Positions 1-6,660 are shown, counted from the first letter of the stretch. The stretch: 8,576 nt of DNA from Bryobacterales bacterium (GCA_003132865.1 PKYZ01000209.1:1-8576), one strand, 5' to 3'. Notes: a model not told the origin generated them from the sequence alone. Made by a program: numbers and translations.

Positions 1-19
1 TTTACGGATTGGAAAATGC

Positions 20-58
20 TGGCCCATGTGGCCCATGGGCGCACGTGGCGCACGTGCG
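20..58. repeat. Short GC-rich tandem repeats with a CACGTG palindrome
   Basis: The 9-mer TGGCCCATG occurs twice in tandem (20-28 and 29-37). It is followed by the related GGCGCACG (38-45) and TGGCGCACG (46-54). The block ends in the 10-bp perfect palindrome CGCACGTGCG (49-58). It lies upstream of the secreted-protein gene that starts at 143. The role is unknown: it could be a protein-binding site, or slippage-generated spacer. The rest of 1-142 shows no convincing gene. Confidence 0.5.
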
Positions 59-127
59 GACACTGCACGTTGAGAACTGTCGAGAACGTCCGCCCTAAGA
101 CGACTGCACTGAAAGCAAGAGCTAAGC

Positions 128-133
128 TAAAAT
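128..133 (+). promoter_or_regulatory. Candidate -10 element (TAAAAT) just upstream of the gene at 143
   Basis: TAAAAT matches five of six positions of the sigma-70 -10 consensus. A poor -35 candidate, TGCACT (105-110), lies 17 bp upstream. Transcription would start near 140, only a few bases before the ATG at 143, which has no Shine-Dalgarno sequence. This would give an almost leaderless mRNA. The element is weak and its assignment is inference. Confidence 0.25.
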
Positions 134-142
134 GGACGCTTC

Positions 143-682
143 ATGATCCGACCTTCCATTGCCCTCTCCTCGCTGGCCGTTCTGGGGCTCGGAGCCGGCG
201 TGTACGCCCGGTCCCACCGCGCCGAGGACCTTGTGGACCGCGTCCAAGGCGTGCGTATCGCCAGCCGCTTGCCTTGCGACGGCTCCACCAACCCCCAGGA
301 GGAATTGAACCTGGAAACCACCTTTTCCCCCGGAGGCTGGCAGCGGTCATTCCATCTGGACGTCTTCGAGAGCCAATACTGCAAGCGCCTGGACCTCTAT
401 TTCTTCTGCGTGATGCACGGGCACGACCGGTGGAAACACGAATGGGCGCAGGATAGCCAGGGCACGCCCGGCCCTGGAAGATATTGGATCAATACCTGCT
501 CATCGTGGGGATCGAAGGATGCCCAGGAGTACATCCTGAGCGGGTGGTATCGGGAAGGCGCCGCCGACCGAAAACTGCCTTGGAAGCAGGCCGCCATCAA
601 GCAGGTTTCCGCGACGCCTGAGATTTACGAATTCACCGATACAAACGGCGGGACGGCGCGGGTGGAAATCAAGCGGAAGTAG
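143..682 (+). CDS. Secreted protein of unknown function, 179 aa
   Basis: I do not recognise the family. The N-terminus (MIRPSIALSSLAVLGLGAGVYA) has one early arginine and a hydrophobic core to about residue 22, fitting a Sec signal peptide or a single membrane anchor. The rest is polar and contains four cysteines (in PCDG, YCKR, FFCV and NTCSS), which could form two disulfides outside the cytoplasm. Aromatic residues are common (YWINT, SSWG, SGWYRE). The C-terminal part, with YEFTDTNGG followed by ARVEIKRK, looks like beta-strands ending in a basic tail. No Shine-Dalgarno sequence precedes the ATG, but the signal peptide begins right at it and no better in-frame start is seen. It is transcribed alone and convergent with the next gene. 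That it is a real gene is likely; its role is unknown. Confidence 0.72.
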   Translation: MIRPSIALSSLAVLGLGAGVYARSHRAEDLVDRVQGVRIASRLPCDGSTNPQEELNLETTFSPGGWQRSFHLDVFESQYCKRLDLYFFCVMHGHDRWKHEWAQDSQGTPGPGRYWINTCSSWGSKDAQEYILSGWYREGAADRKLPWKQAAIKQVSATPEIYEFTDTNGGTARVEIKRK

Positions 683-686
683 GCGA

Positions 687-729
687 GCGGGGGCCGATCT
701 GTCGGCTATCGGTAAGGTCCCACCCCCGC
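687..729. terminator. Probable bidirectional terminator between convergent genes
   Basis: The arms GCGGGGG (687-693) and CCCCCGC (723-729) are perfectly complementary. A smaller nested hairpin, CCGA-tctg-TCGG, lies at 694-705. The structure fills the 54-bp gap between two converging genes, where a shared terminator is expected. Neither side has a clear T-run, so intrinsic termination is uncertain. Confidence 0.4.
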
Positions 730-736
730 CCATGTC

Positions 737-1099
737 TTACGTGTGCTTGGTGCCCTTAAGGGTACCGGCGGCTTCCGGCCCCTTGTACTTACCTTCGAAT
801 TTGTTGCCGTTGATCGTAATTTCGGTCGTGTAAGTCGCTTCGTTCACGATTACCTTGAATGTAAACGCGTTGCCATCCAGCTTGGCGTCGACCAGGCTAA
901 ATTCGCCTGGATCGCCGCTCAGTGTCCCGCCGAGCTTGCCGCCATCGTCCTTGACGACAAGCGTCCAGTTGGCGCTTTGCCCGGCATCGTCGGTGCCAAC
1001 CACGTCCCATTGCCCTACCACCGCCGCGTTGTCGGCCGCCCAAGCTGCCATCGACCCGAACAAAAGGATCGTCAGAAACAAAGTTAACATGCGTGTCAT
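737..1099 (-). CDS. Small secreted beta-rich protein, lipocalin-like in style, 120 aa
   Basis: The N-terminus MTRMLTLFLTILLFGSMAAW followed by AADNA is a classic Sec signal peptide, with cleavage likely after AWA near residue 21. The mature ~100 residues alternate hydrophobic and polar positions (VVGQWDVVGT, NWTLVVKDDGGKLGGTLSG, FTFKVIVNE, YTTEITINGNKFEGKYKG, AGTLKGTKHT). This suggests a small antiparallel beta-sheet or half-barrel with GKL/GNxFEG turns. Similar small exported proteins are common in Acidobacteriota as I recall, but I know no function. The start is chosen at 1099 because GGGAGAGGAAAG lies about 5 bases upstream and the signal peptide begins there; the frame stays open further upstream but encodes arginine- and proline-rich nonsense. 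It diverges from the permease remnant at 1252 and converges on the gene ending at 682. Confidence 0.82.
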   Translation of the reverse strand: MTRMLTLFLTILLFGSMAAWAADNAAVVGQWDVVGTDDAGQSANWTLVVKDDGGKLGGTLSGDPGEFSLVDAKLDGNAFTFKVIVNEATYTTEITINGNKFEGKYKGPEAAGTLKGTKHT

Positions 1100-1195
1100 T
1101 TTCTTTCCTCTCCCGAAACGGAATTTGCGACGTCCCCGGCGCGGCCTGGTTTTGGCGCATCGGGGCGCTCCCATGTAGCATACCGCAACTCGCGC

Positions 1196-1224
1196 TTGAC
1201 TTTTTGCGCTCACCCCTCTACACT
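1196..1224 (+). promoter_or_regulatory. Near-consensus sigma-70 promoter of the permease remnant
   Basis: The -35 element TTGACT (1196-1201) and the -10 element TACACT (1219-1224) are separated by exactly 17 bp. Transcription should begin near 1231. The strong ribosome binding site GGAGG (1242-1246) follows, five bases before the ATG at 1252. This is the best promoter seen in the window, although the gene behind it is broken. Confidence 0.7.
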
Positions 1225-1227
1225 TCC

Positions 1228-1240
1228 ATAGTCTAACTAT
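1228..1240. promoter_or_regulatory. Operator-like palindrome over the start of transcription
   Basis: ATAGT-CTA-ACTAT has perfect 5-bp arms around a 3-bp centre. It lies just downstream of the -10 box, covers the predicted start point (~1231), and ends one base before the Shine-Dalgarno sequence. This is a classic place for a repressor operator. ADOP permease genes often sit beside PadR-type repressors, so a PadR- or BlaI-like regulator is plausible, but none is encoded in this window. Confidence 0.45.
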
Positions 1241-1251
1241 CGGAGGTGGGG

Positions 1252-1727
1252 ATGGACTGGCTTGGCGAATTCTGGCGGCGGCTTTCGTTTCTGTGGAACG
1301 GCCGGCGCATCGACCGCGATCTGGAAGAAGAAATGCGCTTCCACGTGGACATGAAGGCGCTGGCCGCGGCCGAAAGCGGCTCGCCGGCCCCGACGCGGAA
1401 AGCGAGGCGCGCCGCGCCGCGCACCTGCAATTCGGCGGCGCCACACTCTGGCGGGAGATCGCGCGCGACGCTTGGGGCTGGGGCGTCGTCCGGCTGGTCC
1501 TGCGGGACGCCATACTGATGATTGCGGCTGGCATGGCGATCGGCGCGCCGGTGGCGATCGCAGGCGCGAGGTACATCCGGAGCCAGCTCTTCGGACTGCG
1601 GCCGGCGGACCCGCTCACGCTCGCGCTCGCCTGCCTGGCTCTGGCGGCCGTCGCCTTGCTGGCGGGCTACCTGCCGGCACGCCGCGCATCGCGAGTGAAC
1701 CCAGTGACGGCATTGCGGTATGAGTAA
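1252..1727 (+). pseudogene. ADOP-type (FtsX/MacB-like) ABC permease remnant: internal deletion plus frameshift
   Basis: The start MDWLGEFWRRLSFLWNGRRI, continuing into DRDLEEEMRFHVDMKA, is the characteristic cytoplasmic N-terminus of Acidobacteriota ADOP permeases, which are normally about 800 residues. After AAAESG the family pattern (ESEARRAAHLQFGGATLW, then DAWGW) continues in another frame, so a frameshift lies near 1378-1392; the offset fits one lost base. Directly after DAWGWG (about 1485) the sequence jumps to the C-terminal end of the family: VVRLVLRDAI, a membrane segment, QLFGLRPADPLTLALA, a last membrane segment, and the hallmark LPARRASRVNPVTALRYE before TAA at 1725-1727. The periplasmic domain and the first membrane helices, some 650 residues, are missing. 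The unshifted frame would stop at 1518. The promoter and ribosome binding site are intact. It is almost certainly non-functional as a transporter; a small truncated peptide may still be made. Confidence 0.88.
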
Positions 1728-1733
1728 GGCCCG

Positions 1734-2663
1734 CTACTTCCCGGCCGGCGCCCGTTCCTTTATTTGCCTCCAGCCGATTAGAGTTACCTGATTGTCTTTG
1801 AGCGCCTTCTGGAACTCGGGGCTGGTGATCACGTCGAAATCGCGCTGCCGCCAGGCGCTGCCGTAAGCCGGGTGCCCTTCGGTGATGGCCTGCATCTCGG
1901 CATCGTCGTAGGCCAAGTGGACGATCAGCTCCGTCAGCCCCGGTTTGAGCGAGCGGACGACGCCCAGGTAATACGATGCCCAGTTTTCCGGCTTGACGCC
2001 GGCGGCCATTACAATCGCGTCCGGCAGGATATCGGTATCCTTCAACAACGCCAGCATGGACGCTGGCGCGCCGGGCGTGCGCATGGCCAGGAAAGGCAAG
2101 CCATACTCGCGCGCGACTTTCACGTAGACGGGAAAGTAGGCCGGATTGAACAATGTGGCCATGTGGCTATCCAGATGCGTCGGGCGGATGCCAACCTTCA
2201 CAGCCCGCTCGATCTGGGCGCGGATTTCCTTCTCGACCTCGGCGGCGGTGGCGTGCTTCGTTACAAATAGAACATCCGGCCAAAGATTCCCATCCGGACC
2301 GAGCAGCCCCGGCACCTCGTTTCGGGAAGCCGCCGGCCCCCAGCGATAGCTCGGCCATTCGCTGGTCAGCGTCAGGTGCAGGCCCAGATCCGCGTCCGGA
2401 TGCGCCTTGGCATACTCGGCCACTTCCGTCAGCCAGGGACAGGGCACCATGATGCTGGCGGAACTGACCGCATGCCGGTCGAGAGCGGCGAAGCTGGCGC
2501 GGTCCTGGGAGTGGCTTACCGCCAGGTCGTCTGCATGGATAATCAGCAGCTTGGCGTCCGCGGGGTATCCGAGTTGCTCGGCTGCATTCTTCGTTTGAGC
2601 CAGTGCCAGCGGACACAAGAGCGCCAGCCCGAGAAGCCGTCGTCGTGCCCTGCTTGGTGCCAT
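1734..2663 (-). CDS. Secreted ChbG/YdjC-family carbohydrate deacetylase, 309 aa
   Basis: ChbG/YdjC proteins are metal-dependent deacetylases acting on acetylated sugars such as chitooligosaccharides. The family's metal-site motifs are present: IIHADDLAVSHSQD (residues 41-54, Asp45/Asp46), DLGLHLTLTSEW (92-103, His96) and PTHLDSHMATLF (160-171, His162, Asp164, His166). The C-terminal region has ELIVHLAYDD and the family-like YGSAWRQRDFDVI. The N-terminus MAPSRARRRLLGLALLCPLALAQ is a Sec signal peptide, so the enzyme works outside the cytoplasm, unlike E. coli ChbG. The start at 2663 is supported by GGGAGG five bases upstream; the 31 codons further upstream would bury the signal peptide. Its substrate is unknown. 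It ends 6 bp from the permease remnant and diverges from the histidine kinase gene across a 71-bp gap. Confidence 0.9.
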   Translation of the reverse strand: MAPSRARRRLLGLALLCPLALAQTKNAAEQLGYPADAKLLIIHADDLAVSHSQDRASFAALDRHAVSSASIMVPCPWLTEVAEYAKAHPDADLGLHLTLTSEWPSYRWGPAASRNEVPGLLGPDGNLWPDVLFVTKHATAAEVEKEIRAQIERAVKVGIRPTHLDSHMATLFNPAYFPVYVKVAREYGLPFLAMRTPGAPASMLALLKDTDILPDAIVMAAGVKPENWASYYLGVVRSLKPGLTELIVHLAYDDAEMQAITEGHPAYGSAWRQRDFDVITSPEFQKALKDNQVTLIGWRQIKERAPAGK

Positions 2664-2712
2664 GTTGCCTCCCGAAGAGCAGATCTTATCAGGGCGCACC
2701 ACCTCACTGGCC

Positions 2713-2722
2713 TTGCTATGCT
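2713..2722 (+). promoter_or_regulatory. Candidate extended -10 promoter of the sensor kinase operon
   Basis: TTGCTATGCT contains TG-C-TATGCT, an extended -10 element (TATGCT at 2717-2722, four of six consensus positions). No good -35 box is seen 15-19 bp upstream. Transcription would begin near 2729, about six bases before the ATG at 2735, which has no Shine-Dalgarno sequence. The assignment is inference. Confidence 0.28.
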
Positions 2723-2734
2723 TGACTTGGCGCC

Positions 2735-4072
2735 ATGACCAAGTCCATCGATTCACCCACGGGCCGGCTGCTGGCGGGACTCGCCGTCACACTGGCGGCG
2801 GTGGGCGTGTTTTCGTTTTACGCGCTGCGCCAGATCCGCGGTCTGGAGGACCTGCAGACGAGCACGGTGGACCGCAACCGCAAGGACTCGCTGCAACTGC
2901 TGCGCATTCAGAAAGACCTCAACGAACTGGGTATCGCCATGCGCGACATGCTGTATGGCGACGAGCCCTACCCTCTGGCAGCGTGGAAAAAGCAGTTCGA
3001 CGGCCACCGCGACGATCTGGACGACGCGTTGCATCTGGAAGCGCAACTCGCCCCGGTCGCGCGGGACCCGAACCAGCAACGCTATTTGGCCGCGTTGCTG
3101 GCCCAGTTCTGGAGTTCCGCCGGCCACATGTTCGAGATGGCCGCACAAGGCCAGGAACGCGTCGCGCGTGACATGATCCGCACTTCTCTCGAAGCCCAGC
3201 AGGGCAAGCTCGGCAGCACCGTAGCCCAACTGCTTGTGCAGAACAACGAGGCCGAGCAGGAGGCTGCCGCCCGCATCCAGAGCATCTATTTCGGCGTGGC
3301 CCGCAATGTATATCTGTTCCTGGCCGCCGTGCTGCTGGCGATCTTCGGCACCACGCTGTACTTGATCTATTCCAACCGCCGGCTGTTTCAGCATTTGGCC
3401 GCCGTGTCCGAGCACCGCAGCGACCTGGCGCGCAAGCTCATCACCGTGCAGGAGGAGACGCTGCACTCGCTCTCGCGCGAGCTGCACGACGAATTCGGCC
3501 AGGTGCTGACGGCCATCGGCGCCATGCTGCGCCGCGCGGAAAAGCGCCTGCCCGCCGATTCGCCGTTCTGCGCCGATCTGCGCGAGGTCCGCGAGGTGGC
3601 CCAGGCCACGCTCGAAAAGACCAGGAACCTGTCGCAGTTGATGCACCCCAGCATTCTCGACGATGGCGGCCTGGAGAAGGCCATCGACTGGTATCTGCCG
3701 GTATTCGAGAAGCAGACTGGAATTAAGGTACGATACGAGAAAAAGGGAACCGGCCCGGCGATTACGGACCGGGTGGCCATTCATGTGTACCGCGTGCTGC
3801 AGGAAGCGCTGAACAACTTGGCGCGCCATTCGGGATCGACGCAGGCCGTGGTGCGGTTGGAGTTTCCGCCCGGACGGCTGAACCTGGAAGTGGAAGACCG
3901 CGGCGCCGGCATGCCCGAGTCGCGTAACGGCGCCACGCGCAGGGGCATCGGCATGACCGCCATGCGCGAGCGCGCCGAACTGCTGGAAGGCACTTTCGAA
4001 GTGGTTCGTCCCGGCGAGGGTGGCACGCTGGTGCGGCTGGATGTTCCGTTAACGGATACCTATGAGCAATGA
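2735..4072 (+). CDS. Membrane sensor histidine kinase, NarL-type (HisKA_3), 445 aa
   Basis: This is the sensor of a two-component system. It has a membrane segment at about residues 11-31 (LLAGLAVTLAAVGVFSFYAL), a ~160-residue extracytoplasmic helical region resembling a four-helix-bundle sensor, and a second membrane segment at about 192-213 (VYLFLAAVLLAIFGTTLYLI). The cytoplasmic part has the HisKA_3 dimerisation helix with SRELHDEFGQ, where His251 is the expected phosphorylation site. The HATPase domain follows: N-box LQEALNNLARHS (355-366), G1 box DRGAGM (388-393), G2 box RRGIGM (402-407), and the final GGTLVRLDVPL. All key residues are present, so it should be active. The signal sensed is unknown. 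Its end overlaps the response regulator gene by 11 bp, which pairs the two proteins. No Shine-Dalgarno sequence precedes the ATG, but no other start fits the first membrane helix as well. Confidence 0.93.
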   Translation: MTKSIDSPTGRLLAGLAVTLAAVGVFSFYALRQIRGLEDLQTSTVDRNRKDSLQLLRIQKDLNELGIAMRDMLYGDEPYPLAAWKKQFDGHRDDLDDALHLEAQLAPVARDPNQQRYLAALLAQFWSSAGHMFEMAAQGQERVARDMIRTSLEAQQGKLGSTVAQLLVQNNEAEQEAAARIQSIYFGVARNVYLFLAAVLLAIFGTTLYLIYSNRRLFQHLAAVSEHRSDLARKLITVQEETLHSLSRELHDEFGQVLTAIGAMLRRAEKRLPADSPFCADLREVREVAQATLEKTRNLSQLMHPSILDDGGLEKAIDWYLPVFEKQTGIKVRYEKKGTGPAITDRVAIHVYRVLQEALNNLARHSGSTQAVVRLEFPPGRLNLEVEDRGAGMPESRNGATRRGIGMTAMRERAELLEGTFEVVRPGEGGTLVRLDVPLTDTYEQ

Positions 4073-4691
4073 AATAACGGTATTGCTGGTGGACGATCAT
4101 GGCCTGGTGCGGAAGGGCTTCCGGCGCATGCTGGAAGACGATCCCGAAATACGCGTGGTGGGCGAAGCCACCAACGGCCAGGAAGCCATCAAACTGGCGC
4201 AGGAACTGCATCCGCGCGTGATCGTGATGGACCTGGCCATGCCCGGACTGGATGGCGTGCAAGCCACGCGCGAAATCCTGAAAAATGCGCCGGACACGGC
4301 GGTCCTGATTTTGAGTATGTACTCAGATGATAATTACGTGCGTAACGCTTTGGACGCCGGCGCGCGCGGCTACGTGCTGAAATCGGCTCTGGACGTGGAC
4401 TTGGCCGGCGCGATCAAAGATCTGGCATCCGGAAAGACTGTGATCGGCCCCGGTGTGCTGGCCCCGCACCGGGAGCCCGATCCGGATTACGAACGCCTCA
4501 CGCCGCGCGAGAAACAGATTCTGGAGTTGATCGCCAAGGGGAATTCCAACAAGGAAATCGCGGCGATCCTCAACTTGAGCGTGAACACGGTTTCCGTGCA
4601 CCGCGCCAATCTCATGTCCGCGCTGGGGATCCATCGCACGACGGAATTGGTGGTATGGGCCGTCAAAAAGGGGTTGGTGCATCTGCCGTGA
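4062..4691 (+). CDS. NarL/FixJ-family response regulator with LuxR-type HTH, 209 aa
   Basis: This DNA-binding partner of the kinase has an N-terminal receiver domain (about 5-120). It has the acidic pair Asp11/Asp12 in LLVDDHG, the phospho-acceptor Asp57 in VIVMDLAMPGLDG, a Ser in LILSMYSDD and a Lys in GYVLKSALD. After a short linker comes a LuxR/NarL helix-turn-helix (about 146-203): LTPREKQILELIAKGNSNKE, then NTVSVHRANLMSALGI. Length and motifs are normal for the family. The start lies inside the end of the kinase gene (11-bp overlap) with only a weak ribosome binding site (GGAT), suggesting translational coupling. Its stop overlaps the GTG start of the next gene. Target genes cannot be read from the window; control of its own operon is possible. 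Confidence 0.95.
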   Translation: MSNEITVLLVDDHGLVRKGFRRMLEDDPEIRVVGEATNGQEAIKLAQELHPRVIVMDLAMPGLDGVQATREILKNAPDTAVLILSMYSDDNYVRNALDAGARGYVLKSALDVDLAGAIKDLASGKTVIGPGVLAPHREPDPDYERLTPREKQILELIAKGNSNKEIAAILNLSVNTVSVHRANLMSALGIHRTTELVVWAVKKGLVHLP

Positions 4692-6379
4692 ACCGCCGGG
4701 AGTTTTTGTGGGGCGCCCTGGCCAACGCTGCAGCAAGCCGCGCCACTGCTTCACCGAGCCGCGAGGGAGCCGGCGTCGGCTTCCGATTCACCGATGTCAC
4801 TTCCGCGGCCGGTATTCAATTCCGGCACAACAGCGGCGCGTTTGGAGAGAAGTATCTTCCCGAGACGCTGGGGCCGGGCTGCGCCTTTCTGGACTACGAC
4901 AACGACGGGTGGCAGGACATCCTGCTGATCAACGGCATGGACTGGCCGGGTCACGTGAAGCAGCGCAGCACCATGCGCCTGTACCGCAACAACCGCAACG
5001 GCACCTTCACGGATGTCACCCGCGCCGCCGGCCTGGATGTGGAGATGTACGGCATGGGCGTGGCGGTGGGGGACTTCAACAACGACGGTTTCCCGGACAT
5101 CTACGTCACCTGCGTGGGCCAGAGCCGTCTGTTTCAGAACACCGGCAAAGGGCGGTTCCTGGATATTACCGAGCGCAGCGGGCTGGGCGGGCGGCTGGGC
5201 TTCAGCAGTTCGGCGCTGTGGTTCGATTATGACCGCGACGGGCTGCTCGACCTGTTCGTTTGCAACTACGTGAAGTGGTCGCCCGCGCAGGATGTGTTTT
5301 GCAGCATGGACGCCAAACACAAATCGTACTGCACCCCGGAAGCGTATCGCGGCGCCACCTGCTGGCTGTTCCGCAATCGCGGCAACGGGACTTTCGAGGA
5401 TGTCACGGCCACCAGCGGGGTCTTCGACAGCAGTTCGAAATCGCTGGGGGTGGCCATGTTGGACTACGACCAGGACGGCTGGATCGACCTGATGGTGGCC
5501 AACGACACGCAGCCTAACAAGCTCTATCGCAACCAGCGCGACGGGACGTTTCAAGACATCGCCGTGAAAGCCGGCGTAGCTTTCAGCGAAGACGGCAAGG
5601 CCCGCGCGGGCATGGGGGTGGATGTCGCCGATTACGACAATTCGGGTATCGCCGGCCTGGCGATTACGAATTTCGATAACGAGATGATCGGCTTCTACCG
5701 CGGCACCCGCGGCGGCCTGTACGTGGATCAAGCGGCGCGTTCGGACGTGGGCCGGTTGTCGCGGCGCAGCCTGGGCTTCGGCTGCTTCTTCTTCGACGCC
5801 GACTTAGACGGCCTGCTCGACCTGCTGGTCGTCAACGGCCACATCGACCCGGGCATCCGGGAAGCCCGGCCCGAAACCGGGTATGCGCAGCCGCCGCACT
5901 TGTTCCTAAACAAGGGCAGCGCCGGATTCCAGGATGTGGCCGGCGCGTTGGGAGGCGGCTTCGCGGACCCCAAGGTGGGGCGCGGCGCGGCCTTCGGCGA
6001 CTTCGACCGGGATGGCGATCTGGATGTTCTGATCACCACCAACCAAGGGCCGGTCCATCTGTACCGTAACGATCAGAACAACGGTCATCGCGCCATACGC
6101 TTCCGGTTGGTGGGAACCAAGTCGAACCGCGACGGCATCGGCGCGACAGTGCGGGTGACCAGCGGCGGCGAAACCGGATCGCGTATGGTCAAGAGCGGCT
6201 CCAGCTATTTGTCGCAATCGGAGATGCCGGTGACGTTCGGGCTAGGCAAGCGGGATAGCGTCGAGCGCGCCGTGCTGCATTGGCCCAGTGGGCAGGTGGA
6301 GGACTTCAAGAATCTGCGCGCCGGGCGCATGTATGAGTGCGTGGAGGGGAAAGGAATTCGCGACACCGGCGGATTCTAA
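4688..6379 (+). CDS. Tat-exported VCBS/FG-GAP repeat protein with ASPIC/UnbV domain (CRTAC1 type), 563 aa
   Basis: The N-terminus MNRREFLWGALANAAASRATA has a twin-arginine motif (NRREFL) and a modest hydrophobic stretch, fitting folded export through Tat. Seven DxDxDG-like calcium loops of VCBS/FG-GAP blades follow: DYDNDG (residue 69), DFNNDG (129), DYDRDG (180), DYDQDG (259), the degenerate DYDNSG (315), DADLDG (370) and DFDRDG (438). Together they predict a calcium-binding beta-propeller. From about 464 comes the ASPIC/UnbV domain (NNGHRAIRFRLVGTKSNRDG, then VERAVLHWPSGQVEDF). This is the domain order of CRTAC1-like proteins, whose bacterial function is unknown. The GTG at 4688 is chosen because the Tat motif starts there and it overlaps the regulator's TGA by 4 bp. 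An ATG at 4655 would add 11 residues. No TPR-protein partner, often seen beside such genes, is present. Confidence 0.92.
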   Translation: MNRREFLWGALANAAASRATASPSREGAGVGFRFTDVTSAAGIQFRHNSGAFGEKYLPETLGPGCAFLDYDNDGWQDILLINGMDWPGHVKQRSTMRLYRNNRNGTFTDVTRAAGLDVEMYGMGVAVGDFNNDGFPDIYVTCVGQSRLFQNTGKGRFLDITERSGLGGRLGFSSSALWFDYDRDGLLDLFVCNYVKWSPAQDVFCSMDAKHKSYCTPEAYRGATCWLFRNRGNGTFEDVTATSGVFDSSSKSLGVAMLDYDQDGWIDLMVANDTQPNKLYRNQRDGTFQDIAVKAGVAFSEDGKARAGMGVDVADYDNSGIAGLAITNFDNEMIGFYRGTRGGLYVDQAARSDVGRLSRRSLGFGCFFFDADLDGLLDLLVVNGHIDPGIREARPETGYAQPPHLFLNKGSAGFQDVAGALGGGFADPKVGRGAAFGDFDRDGDLDVLITTNQGPVHLYRNDQNNGHRAIRFRLVGTKSNRDGIGATVRVTSGGETGSRMVKSGSSYLSQSEMPVTFGLGKRDSVERAVLHWPSGQVEDFKNLRAGRMYECVEGKGIRDTGGF

Positions 6380-6394
6380 GCTGGGAAACCGCCT

Positions 6395-6503
6395 GGAACC
6401 ACAGATGAACACAGATAAACACGGATAAAACCAATCGGATGGCCACCGCTGGGTGGTTTGGTCTTGCCTTTATCTGTGTGCATCTGTGTCCGTCTGTGGT
6501 TCC
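6395..6503. repeat. Large imperfect inverted repeat built from 10-bp units, possible terminator
   Basis: The left arm (6395-6429) and right arm (6469-6503) are complementary at 30 of 35 positions, both ending in GGAACCACAGA. Each arm is made of roughly three 10-bp units (CACAGATGAA-like, on the right TTTATCTGTG-like). The middle folds further: ACCAA (6430-6434) pairs with TTGGT (6458-6462), and CCACC-gctg-GGTGG forms the tip. Six T (6505-6510) follow, so it could end the operon's transcript 15 bp after its stop codon. From memory, unverified, such CACAGAT-type repeats recur between genes in environmental genomes, including Acidobacteriota. It encodes no protein. Confidence 0.8.
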
Positions 6504-6547
6504 GTTTTTTGGCGAGAATTGGCAGCGCCGCGCCACTCATCAATTAG

Positions 6548-6644
6548 CTTTCCCTCGGAAAGTGAAGAAGCGGGTTCTTGCGCGAAGCACTGGAGCTTCA
6601 AACAGGAAAAGCCCGGGGTCCAGCCCGGGCCTTCGCTGGAAGCG
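6548..6644 (+). other. Series of small hairpins, possible structured 5' leader
   Basis: Four short stem-loops follow one another. They are CTTTCC-ctc-GGAAAG (6548-6562), GAAGC-actgga-GCTTC (6584-6599), GCCCGGG-gtccag-CCCGGGC (6611-6630) and CGCT-gga-AGCG (6634-6644). AAGAA-gcggg-TTCTT (6565-6579) can form as well. The last stem ends just before the Shine-Dalgarno sequence of the small reading frame at 6661, so folding could affect its translation. A weak promoter candidate is TTGGCA (6519-6524) with AATTAG (6542-6547). I match it to no known RNA family. Confidence 0.35.
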
Positions 6645-6660
6645 GAAAGGAGGATCTAAC

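Noticed and set aside
132..146. A four-codon frame (ATG to TGA) overlapping the ATG at 143
   Set aside because: It has no ribosome binding site, and such short overlaps arise easily by chance.
16..456. Open plus-strand frame of 146 codons covering the 5' repeats and half of the 143-682 gene
   Set aside because: Its protein is Arg/Pro-rich without structure and overlaps the signal-peptide gene in another frame. It appears to be an artefact of GC-rich sequence.
2753..3829. A 358-codon open frame on the minus strand
   Set aside because: It lies opposite the sensor kinase, whose domains are all recognisable. Its composition is typical of a GC-rich antisense shadow and no family motif is seen.
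4751..5731. A 326-codon open frame on the minus strand
   Set aside because: It lies opposite the VCBS/ASPIC gene. Its Val/Ala/His repeats merely mirror the calcium-loop codons of the plus strand.
6395..6503. CRISPR-like array suggested by the repeated CACAGAT/ATCTGTG units
   Set aside because: The units are 10 bp with no spacers and the two halves are inverted, not direct, repeats. No cas genes are present.
6601..6660. Possible tRNA-like or rRNA-derived segment around the GCCCGGG stem
   Set aside because: No TPsiC-type GGTTC loop, anticodon arm or acceptor pairing can be found.
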